DNA of 64,000 nt. It comes from Desulfomonilaceae bacterium (GTDB lineage: Bacteria; Desulfobacterota; Desulfomonilia; Desulfomonilales; Desulfomonilaceae). The stretch spans positions 62,001-126,000 of the forward strand of contig JBAZSD010000007.1 of assembly GCA_041662605.1 (NCBI GenBank), given 5' to 3'. Position numbers and translations under genes: made by a program. Position 1 is the stretch's first letter, and each line of letters opens with the position of its first letter. The notes beneath the pieces were generated by a model. That model saw nothing but the letters and a program-made list of their open reading frames with translations, was not told the DNA's origin and ran no database searches. Positions 17,737 through 25,316 of this stretch are shown here, in pieces.

Positions 17737-18912
17737 ATGGCCATGAAAAAACCAATTTATTTGGATTACAACGCTACCACTCCGCATGACCCTGAAGTGA
17801 TAAAGGCCATGACTCCATTCCTGACAAATCACTTCGGCAATCCCTCCAGCTCCCATTGGTATGGTATGCAAACAAAAAGCGCTGTTGAGAAAGCGCGTGA
17901 GCAAGTGGCGTTTCTGGTCAACTGCGATCCAGATGAGATTGTTTTTACCAGCGGGGGAACGGAATCAAACAATTACGCTATTAAAGGTTTTGCGTTCAGT
18001 CATCAGGATAAGGGAAATCATATAATAACTTCTCAGATTGAACATCCTGCAATTATTGAAGTTTGTAGGTTTTTGGAAGGACATGGTTTTGAGGTCACTT
18101 ATTTGCCTGTTGATTCACTCTGCATGGTGAAGATTTCGGATCTTTATAAGGCCATAACTCCTCAAACCATTCTGATCACTATCATGCACGCAAACAACGA
18201 AGTCGGGACAATCCAACCAATCGAGCAGATTTCACAGATTGCCCGGGAACACGGAGTAGCGCTTCATACGGACGCAGCCCAATCAGCCGGAAAAATTTCT
18301 GTAGACGTCAATGGGTTGGGGGTGGCTCTCCTTTCCATCGCCGGGCACAAACTCTATGCGCCTAAAGGAGTTGGAGCGCTCTATATCCGAACGGGAACCC
18401 ACCTTGAAAAATTCATGCACGGAGCTGGCCATGAAAGGGGAAATCGTGCAGGGACCGAAAACGTCATGGAAATAGTGGGGCTTGGAAAAGCGTGCGAGAT
18501 TGCGTCCAGGGATTTAGAACGGAATGTCAACCATATGCGAGAGATGCGGGATAAGCTCTTCTCAGGGCTAATGGAAACGTCTGGGCACATTCAGCTCAAC
18601 GGCCCTCCAGAGAAGAGATTGCCTAACACCCTCAATGTAAGTTTCAAAGGAGTCAACGCAGGCGAACTTCTTGCCGAAATTAGTGGAACGGTGGCGGCTT
18701 CCGCCGGTTCCGCATGCCATTCCTGCGATCAAATAATTATTTCTCCAGTGCTTCAGGCAATGAGGGTTTTACCGGAATGGGCAATGGGAACAATTAGGTT
18801 TTCAGTGGGGAAGTTTACGACCACAGAAGAGATTCATGGGGCGACACAAATTGTTTCAGCCGCTCTCCTCAAAATTCGAAATGACTCAAAAGGAACCAAG
18901 CGGCAAGAATAA
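17737..18912 (+). CDS. Cysteine desulfurase, IscS/NifS family
   Basis: 391 aa PLP-dependent class-V aminotransferase fold that takes sulfur from Cys for Fe-S clusters or thiolation. The N-terminus YLDYNATTP, HANNEVGT, the PLP-binding HTDAAQSAGK and the Lys in IAGHKLYAPKGVGALY are all present. The mobile sulfur-carrier Cys is probably in SAGSACHSC, slightly unlike the SGSACTS loop of classic IscS. No iscU, suf or sel gene adjoins it. Since fdhA in this window needs selenocysteine, a selenium-supply role is conceivable but not shown. Confidence 0.9.
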   Translation: MAMKKPIYLDYNATTPHDPEVIKAMTPFLTNHFGNPSSSHWYGMQTKSAVEKAREQVAFLVNCDPDEIVFTSGGTESNNYAIKGFAFSHQDKGNHIITSQIEHPAIIEVCRFLEGHGFEVTYLPVDSLCMVKISDLYKAITPQTILITIMHANNEVGTIQPIEQISQIAREHGVALHTDAAQSAGKISVDVNGLGVALLSIAGHKLYAPKGVGALYIRTGTHLEKFMHGAGHERGNRAGTENVMEIVGLGKACEIASRDLERNVNHMREMRDKLFSGLMETSGHIQLNGPPEKRLPNTLNVSFKGVNAGELLAEISGTVAASAGSACHSCDQIIISPVLQAMRVLPEWAMGTIRFSVGKFTTTEEIHGATQIVSAALLKIRNDSKGTKRQE

Positions 18913-18936
18913 TTTGCTTTTGCCTTTACTTCTAGC

Positions 18937-19809
18937 TTATCGAGGAACAACCACGGGGACCAATTGTGGAAAGATTTGCATTTCCAAGGGAGTCCACCCG
19001 TAATGATCCCCATCAAGTTGCACAGGAGCGGCATGCTCAGCTTCTATCCTTACATGCGTTCCTGTAAGACTCATCACCTCGGGAAGTCGTGAAATGCTTC
19101 TAGTGAGACCGGCGACAAAATATTTGAATAGAGAAGGTCTGGTACCATCAGGAAATACTCTGATGTGAAAAAGACCTGAGTCAAGTCGAGCGTCATCGGC
19201 AAAGACAAAAATGCCTCCATAGCAACGCAGCTTAAGTACCATCACTATTTGGCCTGTCACTGGCATTTTGCCATCTACGCACACAGTAAGGTTGGTCGGG
19301 GAATAGGCGAAAAAAGAGTTGATGATCGGACGAATATATCCGAGATAGCCCATCTTGAGGCTCCGAGTTTCCTTAACATGTTTGGTGACGAAAGAGTCAA
19401 ATCCGACACTTGCGACCATTAGGAACCTTCTGCCTGAAGCAATGCCCATGTCAATTCGAGCCGCGCCGCCTGTTTCCAATACCCGAGCGACACCTAAAGC
19501 GGTTTTTGGAATCCCAAGTTCTTTTGCAAGCATGTTGGCTGTGCCGCAACCCATGTGAAGGATAGGAACCTTGGATGGGTCTTTTAGTCCATTCAGGGTC
19601 TCATTAACTGAGCCGTCTCCGCCTACAATGACGATCCGTTCAATATCAGGGGTTATGGAAGAAGCCCGTTCCAGTGCGTCCCCAGGTTTCCGTGACAGAA
19701 AAACTTCCACCTTGTGCCCGTTATGTTCCAGGATCTTGGCCAGACTGTTTGCCCTTTGTCTTGCCTTTCCGGCTCCGGCTGCTGGATTGCCTATTATTAG
19801 GACATTCAT
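18937..19809 (-). CDS. Diacylglycerol/lipid kinase, YegS/BmrU family
   Basis: 290 aa. The DAGK catalytic domain starts at the N-terminus with NPAAGAGKA, followed by the nucleotide-binding VGGDGSVNETLNGL (about 62-75) and MGCGTANMLAKELG. The C-terminal half is the beta-sandwich typical of YegS. It probably phosphorylates diacylglycerol or a related lipid at the inner face of the membrane. It converges on the cysteine desulfurase with only 24 bp between the stops and no clear terminator. The ATG is preceded by AGGGAGCC on the minus strand. Confidence 0.9.
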   Translation of the reverse strand: MNVLIIGNPAAGAGKARQRANSLAKILEHNGHKVEVFLSRKPGDALERASSITPDIERIVIVGGDGSVNETLNGLKDPSKVPILHMGCGTANMLAKELGIPKTALGVARVLETGGAARIDMGIASGRRFLMVASVGFDSFVTKHVKETRSLKMGYLGYIRPIINSFFAYSPTNLTVCVDGKMPVTGQIVMVLKLRCYGGIFVFADDARLDSGLFHIRVFPDGTRPSLFKYFVAGLTRSISRLPEVMSLTGTHVRIEAEHAAPVQLDGDHYGWTPLEMQIFPQLVPVVVPR

Positions 19810-19928
19810 GACTGGCTCCCTGTCGTGATTTTATACATGAAAGAGAGCTAAAAAACACCAATAGTCTTGGCCAGCGCTCAAAAGGGAGTCCTAAGGGCAA
19901 AAGTCAGACAGGATGCGGGCAATAAAAA

Positions 19929-19975
19929 TTGACGATAGCAGTATACCTAAGGTATATTAATTATACTATGGGAGG
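19929..19975 (+). promoter_or_regulatory. Promoter and palindromic operator of the BrnA-like gene
   Basis: TTGACG at 19929-19934 and TATATT at 19953-19958 form a sigma-70-like pair with an 18-nt spacer. A perfect palindrome TATACCT-A-AGGTATA (19942-19956) covers the -10 box, the expected arrangement for an autoregulating antitoxin. GGAGG at 19971-19975 lies 12 nt before the ATG. Confidence 0.65.
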
Positions 19976-19987
19976 AAGTCGAAATTT

Positions 19988-20212
19988 ATGAAAGCTTCTG
20001 AGTTTGACACAAAATTCGATCAAGGCGCCGAAATCTCCAAATATATAGATGCATCTAAGGCTAAAAGACCGCGACACGAACAAAAAAGGGTAAACGTAGA
20101 TTTTCCTTTGTGGATGATTCAACTATTGGATGAAGAAGCAAAACGTCTCGGGGTCCCTCGACAATCTATCATCAAGGTTTGGATAGCGGAACGTCTGGAG
20201 AAAGCTTCTTGA
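19988..20212 (+). CDS. BrnA/CopG-like antitoxin, apparently orphan
   Basis: 74 aa. The C-terminal half RVNVDFPLWMIQLLDEEAKRLGVPRQSIIKVWIAERLE is, by segment, a ribbon-helix-helix: strand RVNVDFP, helix MIQLLDEEAKRLG, turn VPRQ, helix SIIKVWIAERL. This is the BrnA/CopG pattern. BrnA normally follows a BrnT toxin gene, but no toxin lies in the 178 bp upstream or just downstream. It has its own promoter with an overlapping palindrome. Its stop directly abuts the tail of a lost CHAT gene, so it probably arrived by insertion or deletion at this spot. Confidence 0.8.
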   Translation: MKASEFDTKFDQGAEISKYIDASKAKRPRHEQKRVNVDFPLWMIQLLDEEAKRLGVPRQSIIKVWIAERLEKAS

Positions 20213-20213
20213 G

Positions 20214-20273
20214 ATCTGGTACGAGCACCCTTTTTTCTGGAGCGCATTCATTCTGGTTGGAGAAGTGAATTAG
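20214..20273 (+). pseudogene. Remnant: last 17 codons of a CHAT-domain gene
   Basis: Directly after the BrnA-like stop, frame 20220-20273 reads YEHPFFWSAFILVGEVN then TAG. The CHAT protein at 28585-32292 ends YKHPFFWSAFILVGETN and the one at 37601 ends YDHPFFWAPFILVGEAS. Identity extends to the DNA (TTCTGGAGCGCATTCAT is shared with the 28585 gene), so this is homology, not chance. The orientation is plus, opposite to the cluster. Everything upstream of the tail is gone, replaced by the antitoxin gene. Confidence 0.85.
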
Positions 20274-20647
20274 CCCAAAGGTCAAATCCACGGTTTCCCT
20301 AAATAGGAGTTGATCAGCCGCGCGGTTGAAAATTATCCGGTAGAAACCACGGACCCTAAGTCGTCCGCGGAAGCAGGAAAATGTTCACTCAGCGTTTGGA
20401 GTGAAGCTGAGATTGCTTGCTCCCACGAGAAGCAGCGCAATGAAAGACAAGAGCATGGCATAAATGCCACCATGTAATCTGGATAGTCTCCGGGTTGATG
20501 AAAGATTGCCGCTGAGGCTTTGGGTATATAGACCCGGTTTTACCAAGGCGAACTTTTGTCCTCGAGACGCATCGACCGGGTTGGCCATGGTCATCGTCGC
20601 AGCGTTCTTTCTCTTCTTGGAGCAGATCCTCAAAACAGGCCACGCTT
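20274..20647. other. Intergenic stretch without a supported gene
   Basis: 374 bp between the CHAT remnant and the Cys-rich protein gene. A minus-strand frame here (about 20385-20633) could encode some 70-80 residues ending in a hydrophobic segment IYAMLLSFIALLLVGAS, but it has a TTG start and no convincing ribosome binding site. I see no RNA gene or terminator. Confidence 0.4.
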
Positions 20648-23599
20648 CTAATACATTCGAGTCGGTCTCCTCGTTGGTGTGGTCCGAGGGGGCTGCCGAT
20701 TAGTCGGTCGCGTCACAGTTGTTCGGAAAATGATTCTAGAAGAAGGAGCATGGATGGAGGCTTCTGGTCGTACCCTCCGGGATGCCGCCTGAGGTGGCTT
20801 TGTTCGCTGTTGAGGTCGTTGGAGCAGAATAGGCCTACACTCGCAGGCTCCGCGGCTCAGTCGGTAGCCTCTCGGACATAGTCTTTCCCTGCAGACGCCC
20901 GAGGCAGTGCATCGCGCACAACTACTCGTTGATCCACCGCACGGTCTGCCAACCTTCTGCGGTTCGGGGACACACCGCCGAAGGATCTGGTTTGCATGTG
21001 GCCGGAATTCACGCTGAAGCTTCTCGCAGGGACCGCACGTCTGGGGACCTGTAACTCTGACAGCGGCCATAATCCTTCTACACGTCCCGTTTTGACACAC
21101 ATACCCTGATCCACAGTCATTATCCGATCTGCATTTACCGCCGATCTTTTCCTTGGCCACGCACTTGCCATTCTTGCACTCCATGTTCACTTCAGCGCAA
21201 GTCACGCACTGGCCATTCTGCCCCTCTACAACCTTGTAGCTACCATCGCTCCCGACAGCGTACCCTACTGATGTGGGTCGGCATTTTCGGCAAGGCCCGC
21301 ACCCCTGGTCTTGCCCGACCGTGCATTCCTTTTTCTGGGGCGATACGCACTTGCCATTCTTGCACTCCATGTTCAGCTCAGAACATGCCACGCATCTACC
21401 ATTTTGCAGCATTTGGCAGGGTTTGTCACACTGCCGTTGAGGTGGTTCGCATCGGCAGGTTCTCATGTTTCGCTGACTTCCCTCTGGGCACGGCGACGGC
21501 GGCACGCACTGGCCTTCCTTGCACGTCTGGCACGCCCCACACTCCGAGTCAGCCTTGCATCGAGGAGGCGGCGGAGAAATACATCGGCCGTCGCGACAAT
21601 GTAGGCGAAGTCGCTCGCACGGCACACAACCGGAATCGGTCTTCACCTGACAGGGACCACATCTCGTTTGTTCATACACCCTTTGGTCTCGCTGGACCGG
21701 CCTGTCTTCGCCTGTAAGGCCAAATCCCTGCCCACTACCGCTTTTCTTGACGCAGTTACCCTTTCCGTCACAGGTCTCGCCTTGTTTGCATCTTGAAACA
21801 CATTTTGTGGAAAATTTTTCAGTGATAAATCCTCCTTCGGCCGAAAACTTTTTGTATAACTCTTTCGCGTCGTCGGACAGGTCCATGCACTGAAGCCTGT
21901 CGCACGGCACACATCGCCCATACTTTGGCTTATCCCGAAAGGCTGCGTCTGATAATCCTGTTCCTTTCTGGGTGATACCATACCAGTACCAACTCCCTTT
22001 CCCACCATAACAGTGAATGCAGCGAATCGCTTCCAAATCATTCTGAGCCTTTTTCCTAAGGTCAGGACCGAAGCTGTCGATTGTGCATTTTTCAGCAATG
22101 CAGTACTCATCATAATTGCAGCGCTCCTCGTTCCAGATAGCTCGGAGGTAGTCGGGGAGGTTCAGCGGCGTAGGCCCCTTGCAATCACATTCACAGGTCT
22201 CTTCGTTAAACTCAGCATACACTGAACAAATCTTGTGTTTACATTGTCCGAATTCGTTGCACGAAAGGCACTTGTGTACAGTCCTGCATGGCTTATCATC
22301 CTTGCAGTCTACATGTTTACACTCGCACGAAACCTCATCGAACCATTCTCCTCCTCCCTGACTTGTCAGGGAATCTCGATCTATAAGATCGCGGCAACCG
22401 GTACGTTTAAACCAACATCTCCTAGGCCCATCATTGTCGACTTCGTGTAGATCCAAACATTGGCCGCCACACTTGTCGAACTTCTTGCAGTCCTCTACAG
22501 TCTCACACGGGACTTCACCGCACTGGCAGGTGGCCGGATTGGGTCTCTCGTCTCCGGAGCACTGAAGTTTGACGCACTTGGAGTCCTTGCATTCCTGGCA
22601 ATCCGGAGGACCTGTCTTGCAGTCGTCCTTTTGATTGGTACGGCATTCTACACACTCGCAGTCCTTCTGTGAGTCGATTTTCTTGCCTGCGGGGCATTGT
22701 GGTTTGACGCACTTGGAGTTTTCGCATTTGCATTTATCGCCTTTGCTTTTGCAATCGGTATTTGTCTGGCATTCCACCTCTGTTTGCGTGGTCTGGCCGT
22801 CCTGATAGGGAGGCCATAATACCACAGGAGGTTCTACAAGGATCCCGTCCGTAGGTTGGTCTGGAGGAGTCCCGCTAATCCCGTCTGGCTTCCTTCCACA
22901 CTCAGGAACCCCGCCCGGTGGTGTACCGGCGATCGTGGTTCGCACTACAAGTTCCCTGAGTTCGGCCATGGATGCCGTACGGACCGCAGTTGGTTGACGG
23001 CCTTTTGCCCCAGTGGTGGTTTGTCTGTCCGACACAGTAAGAGGTTGTTTGCGGCTGGCGGACTTACTGTGTACTCTGACGGTTCCACAAAAAACCGTAA
23101 CAATCGCCTCTGATGGATTGCTGATGTCTACTACGAAATCCGTTGGCTGGTCGGCATGAACCACCTCGATCCGTACGGCCGAAGTCTCAATGAAGTGGGA
23201 CGCTATGGTGCGCTCAGATGCGGGAGGAACGACAAACCTGACGATTCCTTCTGTTATTTCAGACGACATGATGGTTGCTATTCCGAGTTCAAAATGGATC
23301 AGTTCAAAAAGAGAGCGTTCTCCGAGAGACAGCGATGCGCCATCCTGGACTTCAGCGTAAAGTCTGCTCTTGACCCCCGTCTTGAGCGAATCATTGACCC
23401 TAAAGGCACTCCCAGTTCTCACGGCCGTAAATTGTGACCCACCCCCGAATCCGATCTGGGTATCTCCCTCAATGGCGACAACATTGCCTACTGGAGCCTG
23501 TAAGGAAGCTGCAACAGAATGAGAGGCTGTCACCGCACAACACAGGAGTGAAACGAACCAGCAAAATAATCTCGGTTTTTCCGTTACCCGCCATCTCAT
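20648..23599 (-). CDS. Exported FecR-domain, cysteine-rich repeat protein
   Basis: About 983 aa from the ATG at 23599, which follows AAAAGGAGCAACGACAA and begins a signal peptide (RLFCWFVSLLCCAVTASHSVAA). The frame is open upstream, but ATG 23632 and 23758 lack ribosome binding sites. Residues ~35-170 look like a FecR domain (VAIEGDTQIGF, LKTGVKSRLYAEVQDGASLSLG). From ~290 on come dozens of Cys in spaced motifs such as CGPCRKC, GQCVTC and NMECKNGKCV, some repeated nearly exactly in DNA (about 21160 and 21347). The tail is basic and Thr/Pro/Arg-rich. Many disulfides would suit a cell-surface or periplasmic protein. Last gene of the minus-strand cluster. No known function. Confidence 0.8.
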   Translation of the reverse strand: MRWRVTEKPRLFCWFVSLLCCAVTASHSVAASLQAPVGNVVAIEGDTQIGFGGGSQFTAVRTGSAFRVNDSLKTGVKSRLYAEVQDGASLSLGERSLFELIHFELGIATIMSSEITEGIVRFVVPPASERTIASHFIETSAVRIEVVHADQPTDFVVDISNPSEAIVTVFCGTVRVHSKSASRKQPLTVSDRQTTTGAKGRQPTAVRTASMAELRELVVRTTIAGTPPGGVPECGRKPDGISGTPPDQPTDGILVEPPVVLWPPYQDGQTTQTEVECQTNTDCKSKGDKCKCENSKCVKPQCPAGKKIDSQKDCECVECRTNQKDDCKTGPPDCQECKDSKCVKLQCSGDERPNPATCQCGEVPCETVEDCKKFDKCGGQCLDLHEVDNDGPRRCWFKRTGCRDLIDRDSLTSQGGGEWFDEVSCECKHVDCKDDKPCRTVHKCLSCNEFGQCKHKICSVYAEFNEETCECDCKGPTPLNLPDYLRAIWNEERCNYDEYCIAEKCTIDSFGPDLRKKAQNDLEAIRCIHCYGGKGSWYWYGITQKGTGLSDAAFRDKPKYGRCVPCDRLQCMDLSDDAKELYKKFSAEGGFITEKFSTKCVSRCKQGETCDGKGNCVKKSGSGQGFGLTGEDRPVQRDQRVYEQTRCGPCQVKTDSGCVPCERLRLHCRDGRCISPPPPRCKADSECGACQTCKEGQCVPPSPCPEGSQRNMRTCRCEPPQRQCDKPCQMLQNGRCVACSELNMECKNGKCVSPQKKECTVGQDQGCGPCRKCRPTSVGYAVGSDGSYKVVEGQNGQCVTCAEVNMECKNGKCVAKEKIGGKCRSDNDCGSGYVCQNGTCRRIMAAVRVTGPQTCGPCEKLQREFRPHANQILRRCVPEPQKVGRPCGGSTSSCARCTASGVCRERLCPRGYRLSRGACECRPILLQRPQQRTKPPQAASRRVRPEASIHAPSSRIIFRTTVTRPTNRQPPRTTPTRRPTRMY

Positions 23600-23769
23600 T
23601 TGTCGTTGCTCCTTTTGTGATTGAGAGTCCATGTGATTCTCACAAGTGAACCGAGAGCGCCCGGGGAACGACCACTGTCGCTTAAATCTGGTCAGGGCAG
23701 TTAGCCCTGGCGTCCGGAATAGCCATATAACGTCTGGAACGTCCCACTGAATCAACACTCCTACACTGG

Positions 23770-25209
23770 CTATCGGTTTATGATCTTGGTAGCCCGCCTT
23801 CTGAGGTTAGTTGCCTCATCGGGCCGTCCTGTCTCGTCGCAAAGCGATGCCATGTTGATGAGAACCTCCGCCACATCGGGGCTCTCCTTGCCCGCTGCGC
23901 CTTCATACACGCGCACTGCGTCCTTGAACAGGGGTTCTGCGTCGACATACTTCTTCTGTCCCACGTACGCATTGCCCAAGTTATTCAAGGCGATGGCCAC
24001 TTCTCGGGCATCATTGCCGAGGGCCTTCCGATAGATCTCCAGCGCCTTCTTCAACAAAGGTTCTGCTTCCGCATTCTTGCCCTGGACCGAATACAAATTG
24101 GCCAGATTGTTCATGGCTGTGGCCACGTCGGGGTTGTCCTTTCCGAGCGCCGTTTCATAGATTTCAAGCGCACGCTTGAGTAGAGGTTCGGCCGCTGCAT
24201 AGTCGCCCTTTTCAGAATACATGTTTGCGAGAGTAATCATTGCAGTGGCCACGTCGGGATTGTCTTTGCCCAGGGACTTTTCATTGATCAGCAGCGCTCG
24301 TTTGATTACCGCTTCGGCGTCGTCGTACCTTCCGTTAGCCGTGTAGAATTTGGCCAACTCGTTCAGCGCTTGGGTGAGGTCAGGGCTATCCGTGCCGTAG
24401 GACTTCTCATAGATGGATAGGACTCGCTTCAAGGTGTTCTCGACATCTGCGGCCTTGTCCTGAGAAGAGTACAGATCTGCAAGAGCAGAGAGGCTAGGGG
24501 CAACATTCATGTTGTCCTTGCCCAGCGCTTTGCTGTTGATCTCGACTGCTTTCGACGCCAATTGCTCAGCCTGTGGAAACTTTTTTTCAGCAGCGAAGGT
24601 CTCGGCCAAGGAAACGAGTATAGACGCCACATATGGGCTTTCCTTACCATTCGCGGACTCGGATATGGTCAAGGCCGATTTCAGAAGCCGTTCTGCCTCG
24701 GCGGTCTGTTGCTGAGCTTTTTTCAGTTCGGCCAGACGCACCAGAGTGTCTGCCACCATGGGGTGCTGCCTGCCGTAGACCTTCTTGTCGATTTCCAGGA
24801 TCCGTCGCCAGTGCTGCTCAGATTCGGCAAACTTGTTTAGTGATTCAGAGAGGTCTGCCAAGGCAACCAAGGTCGCCCGTACGTCGAGGCATTCCTTGCC
24901 TAGCGCCTGTTCCTGGATTTTCAAGGCCCGTTGATACATGGCCTCGGCCTCGGATACCTTGCGCTTGGAGGCGTAGATGTCGGCAAGCTTAGTCAGGGAG
25001 ATGGCCACGTTCAGGTGACTTTTCCCAAAGGTCTTTTCTGCAAGGGCCAAGGCCGCGGTGAATTGTGTCTCGGCATTTTGGATGTCACCCGCTTCAAACT
25101 TCGCCGTGCCTTCGGTATCCAACTGATACCAGGAAGGACCCTGCGCTAATACTCCGCTGGTGGCGCAGATCATTATGGCAACGATCAGACTCATTTTCAC
25201 GCAAGTCAT
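23770..25209 (-). CDS. Exported tetratricopeptide repeat protein (kinesin-light-chain-like)
   Basis: 479 aa. A signal peptide (MSLIVAIMICATSGVLAQ) is followed by about ten 42-residue TPR units of the pattern GKDNPDVATAMNNLANLY then AEAEPLLKKALEIYEKAL, the longer type found in kinesin light chains and NB-ARC-linked proteins. There is no catalytic domain. It probably acts as a protein-binding scaffold in the periplasm. Neighbours are the FecR/Cys-rich protein and the basic low-complexity protein. The ATG at 25209 has GAGGTG six bases upstream. A perfect small hairpin (25245-25259) lies in its leader. Confidence 0.88.
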   Translation of the reverse strand: MTCVKMSLIVAIMICATSGVLAQGPSWYQLDTEGTAKFEAGDIQNAETQFTAALALAEKTFGKSHLNVAISLTKLADIYASKRKVSEAEAMYQRALKIQEQALGKECLDVRATLVALADLSESLNKFAESEQHWRRILEIDKKVYGRQHPMVADTLVRLAELKKAQQQTAEAERLLKSALTISESANGKESPYVASILVSLAETFAAEKKFPQAEQLASKAVEINSKALGKDNMNVAPSLSALADLYSSQDKAADVENTLKRVLSIYEKSYGTDSPDLTQALNELAKFYTANGRYDDAEAVIKRALLINEKSLGKDNPDVATAMITLANMYSEKGDYAAAEPLLKRALEIYETALGKDNPDVATAMNNLANLYSVQGKNAEAEPLLKKALEIYRKALGNDAREVAIALNNLGNAYVGQKKYVDAEPLFKDAVRVYEGAAGKESPDVAEVLINMASLCDETGRPDEATNLRRRATKIINR

Positions 25210-25316
25210 AGTTCACCTCGTGTTCTCGAACAAAGTCGTGAAGGCCTGCGAAACGCAGGAGTGGTCGCTGTTTTGCGTTTGTGTCAACTCCTAGGCTCAA
25301 CGAAACATCCCAGTTC

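Noticed and set aside
20385..20633. Minus-strand small protein with one hydrophobic segment
   Set aside because: TTG start, no ribosome binding site, and overlapping open frames on both strands; no positive evidence of coding.
25245..25288. TTGACA and CCTGCG/CGCAGG hairpin as promoter or terminator in the TPR gene leader
   Set aside because: No -10 box at a usable distance and no T-run after the hairpin.
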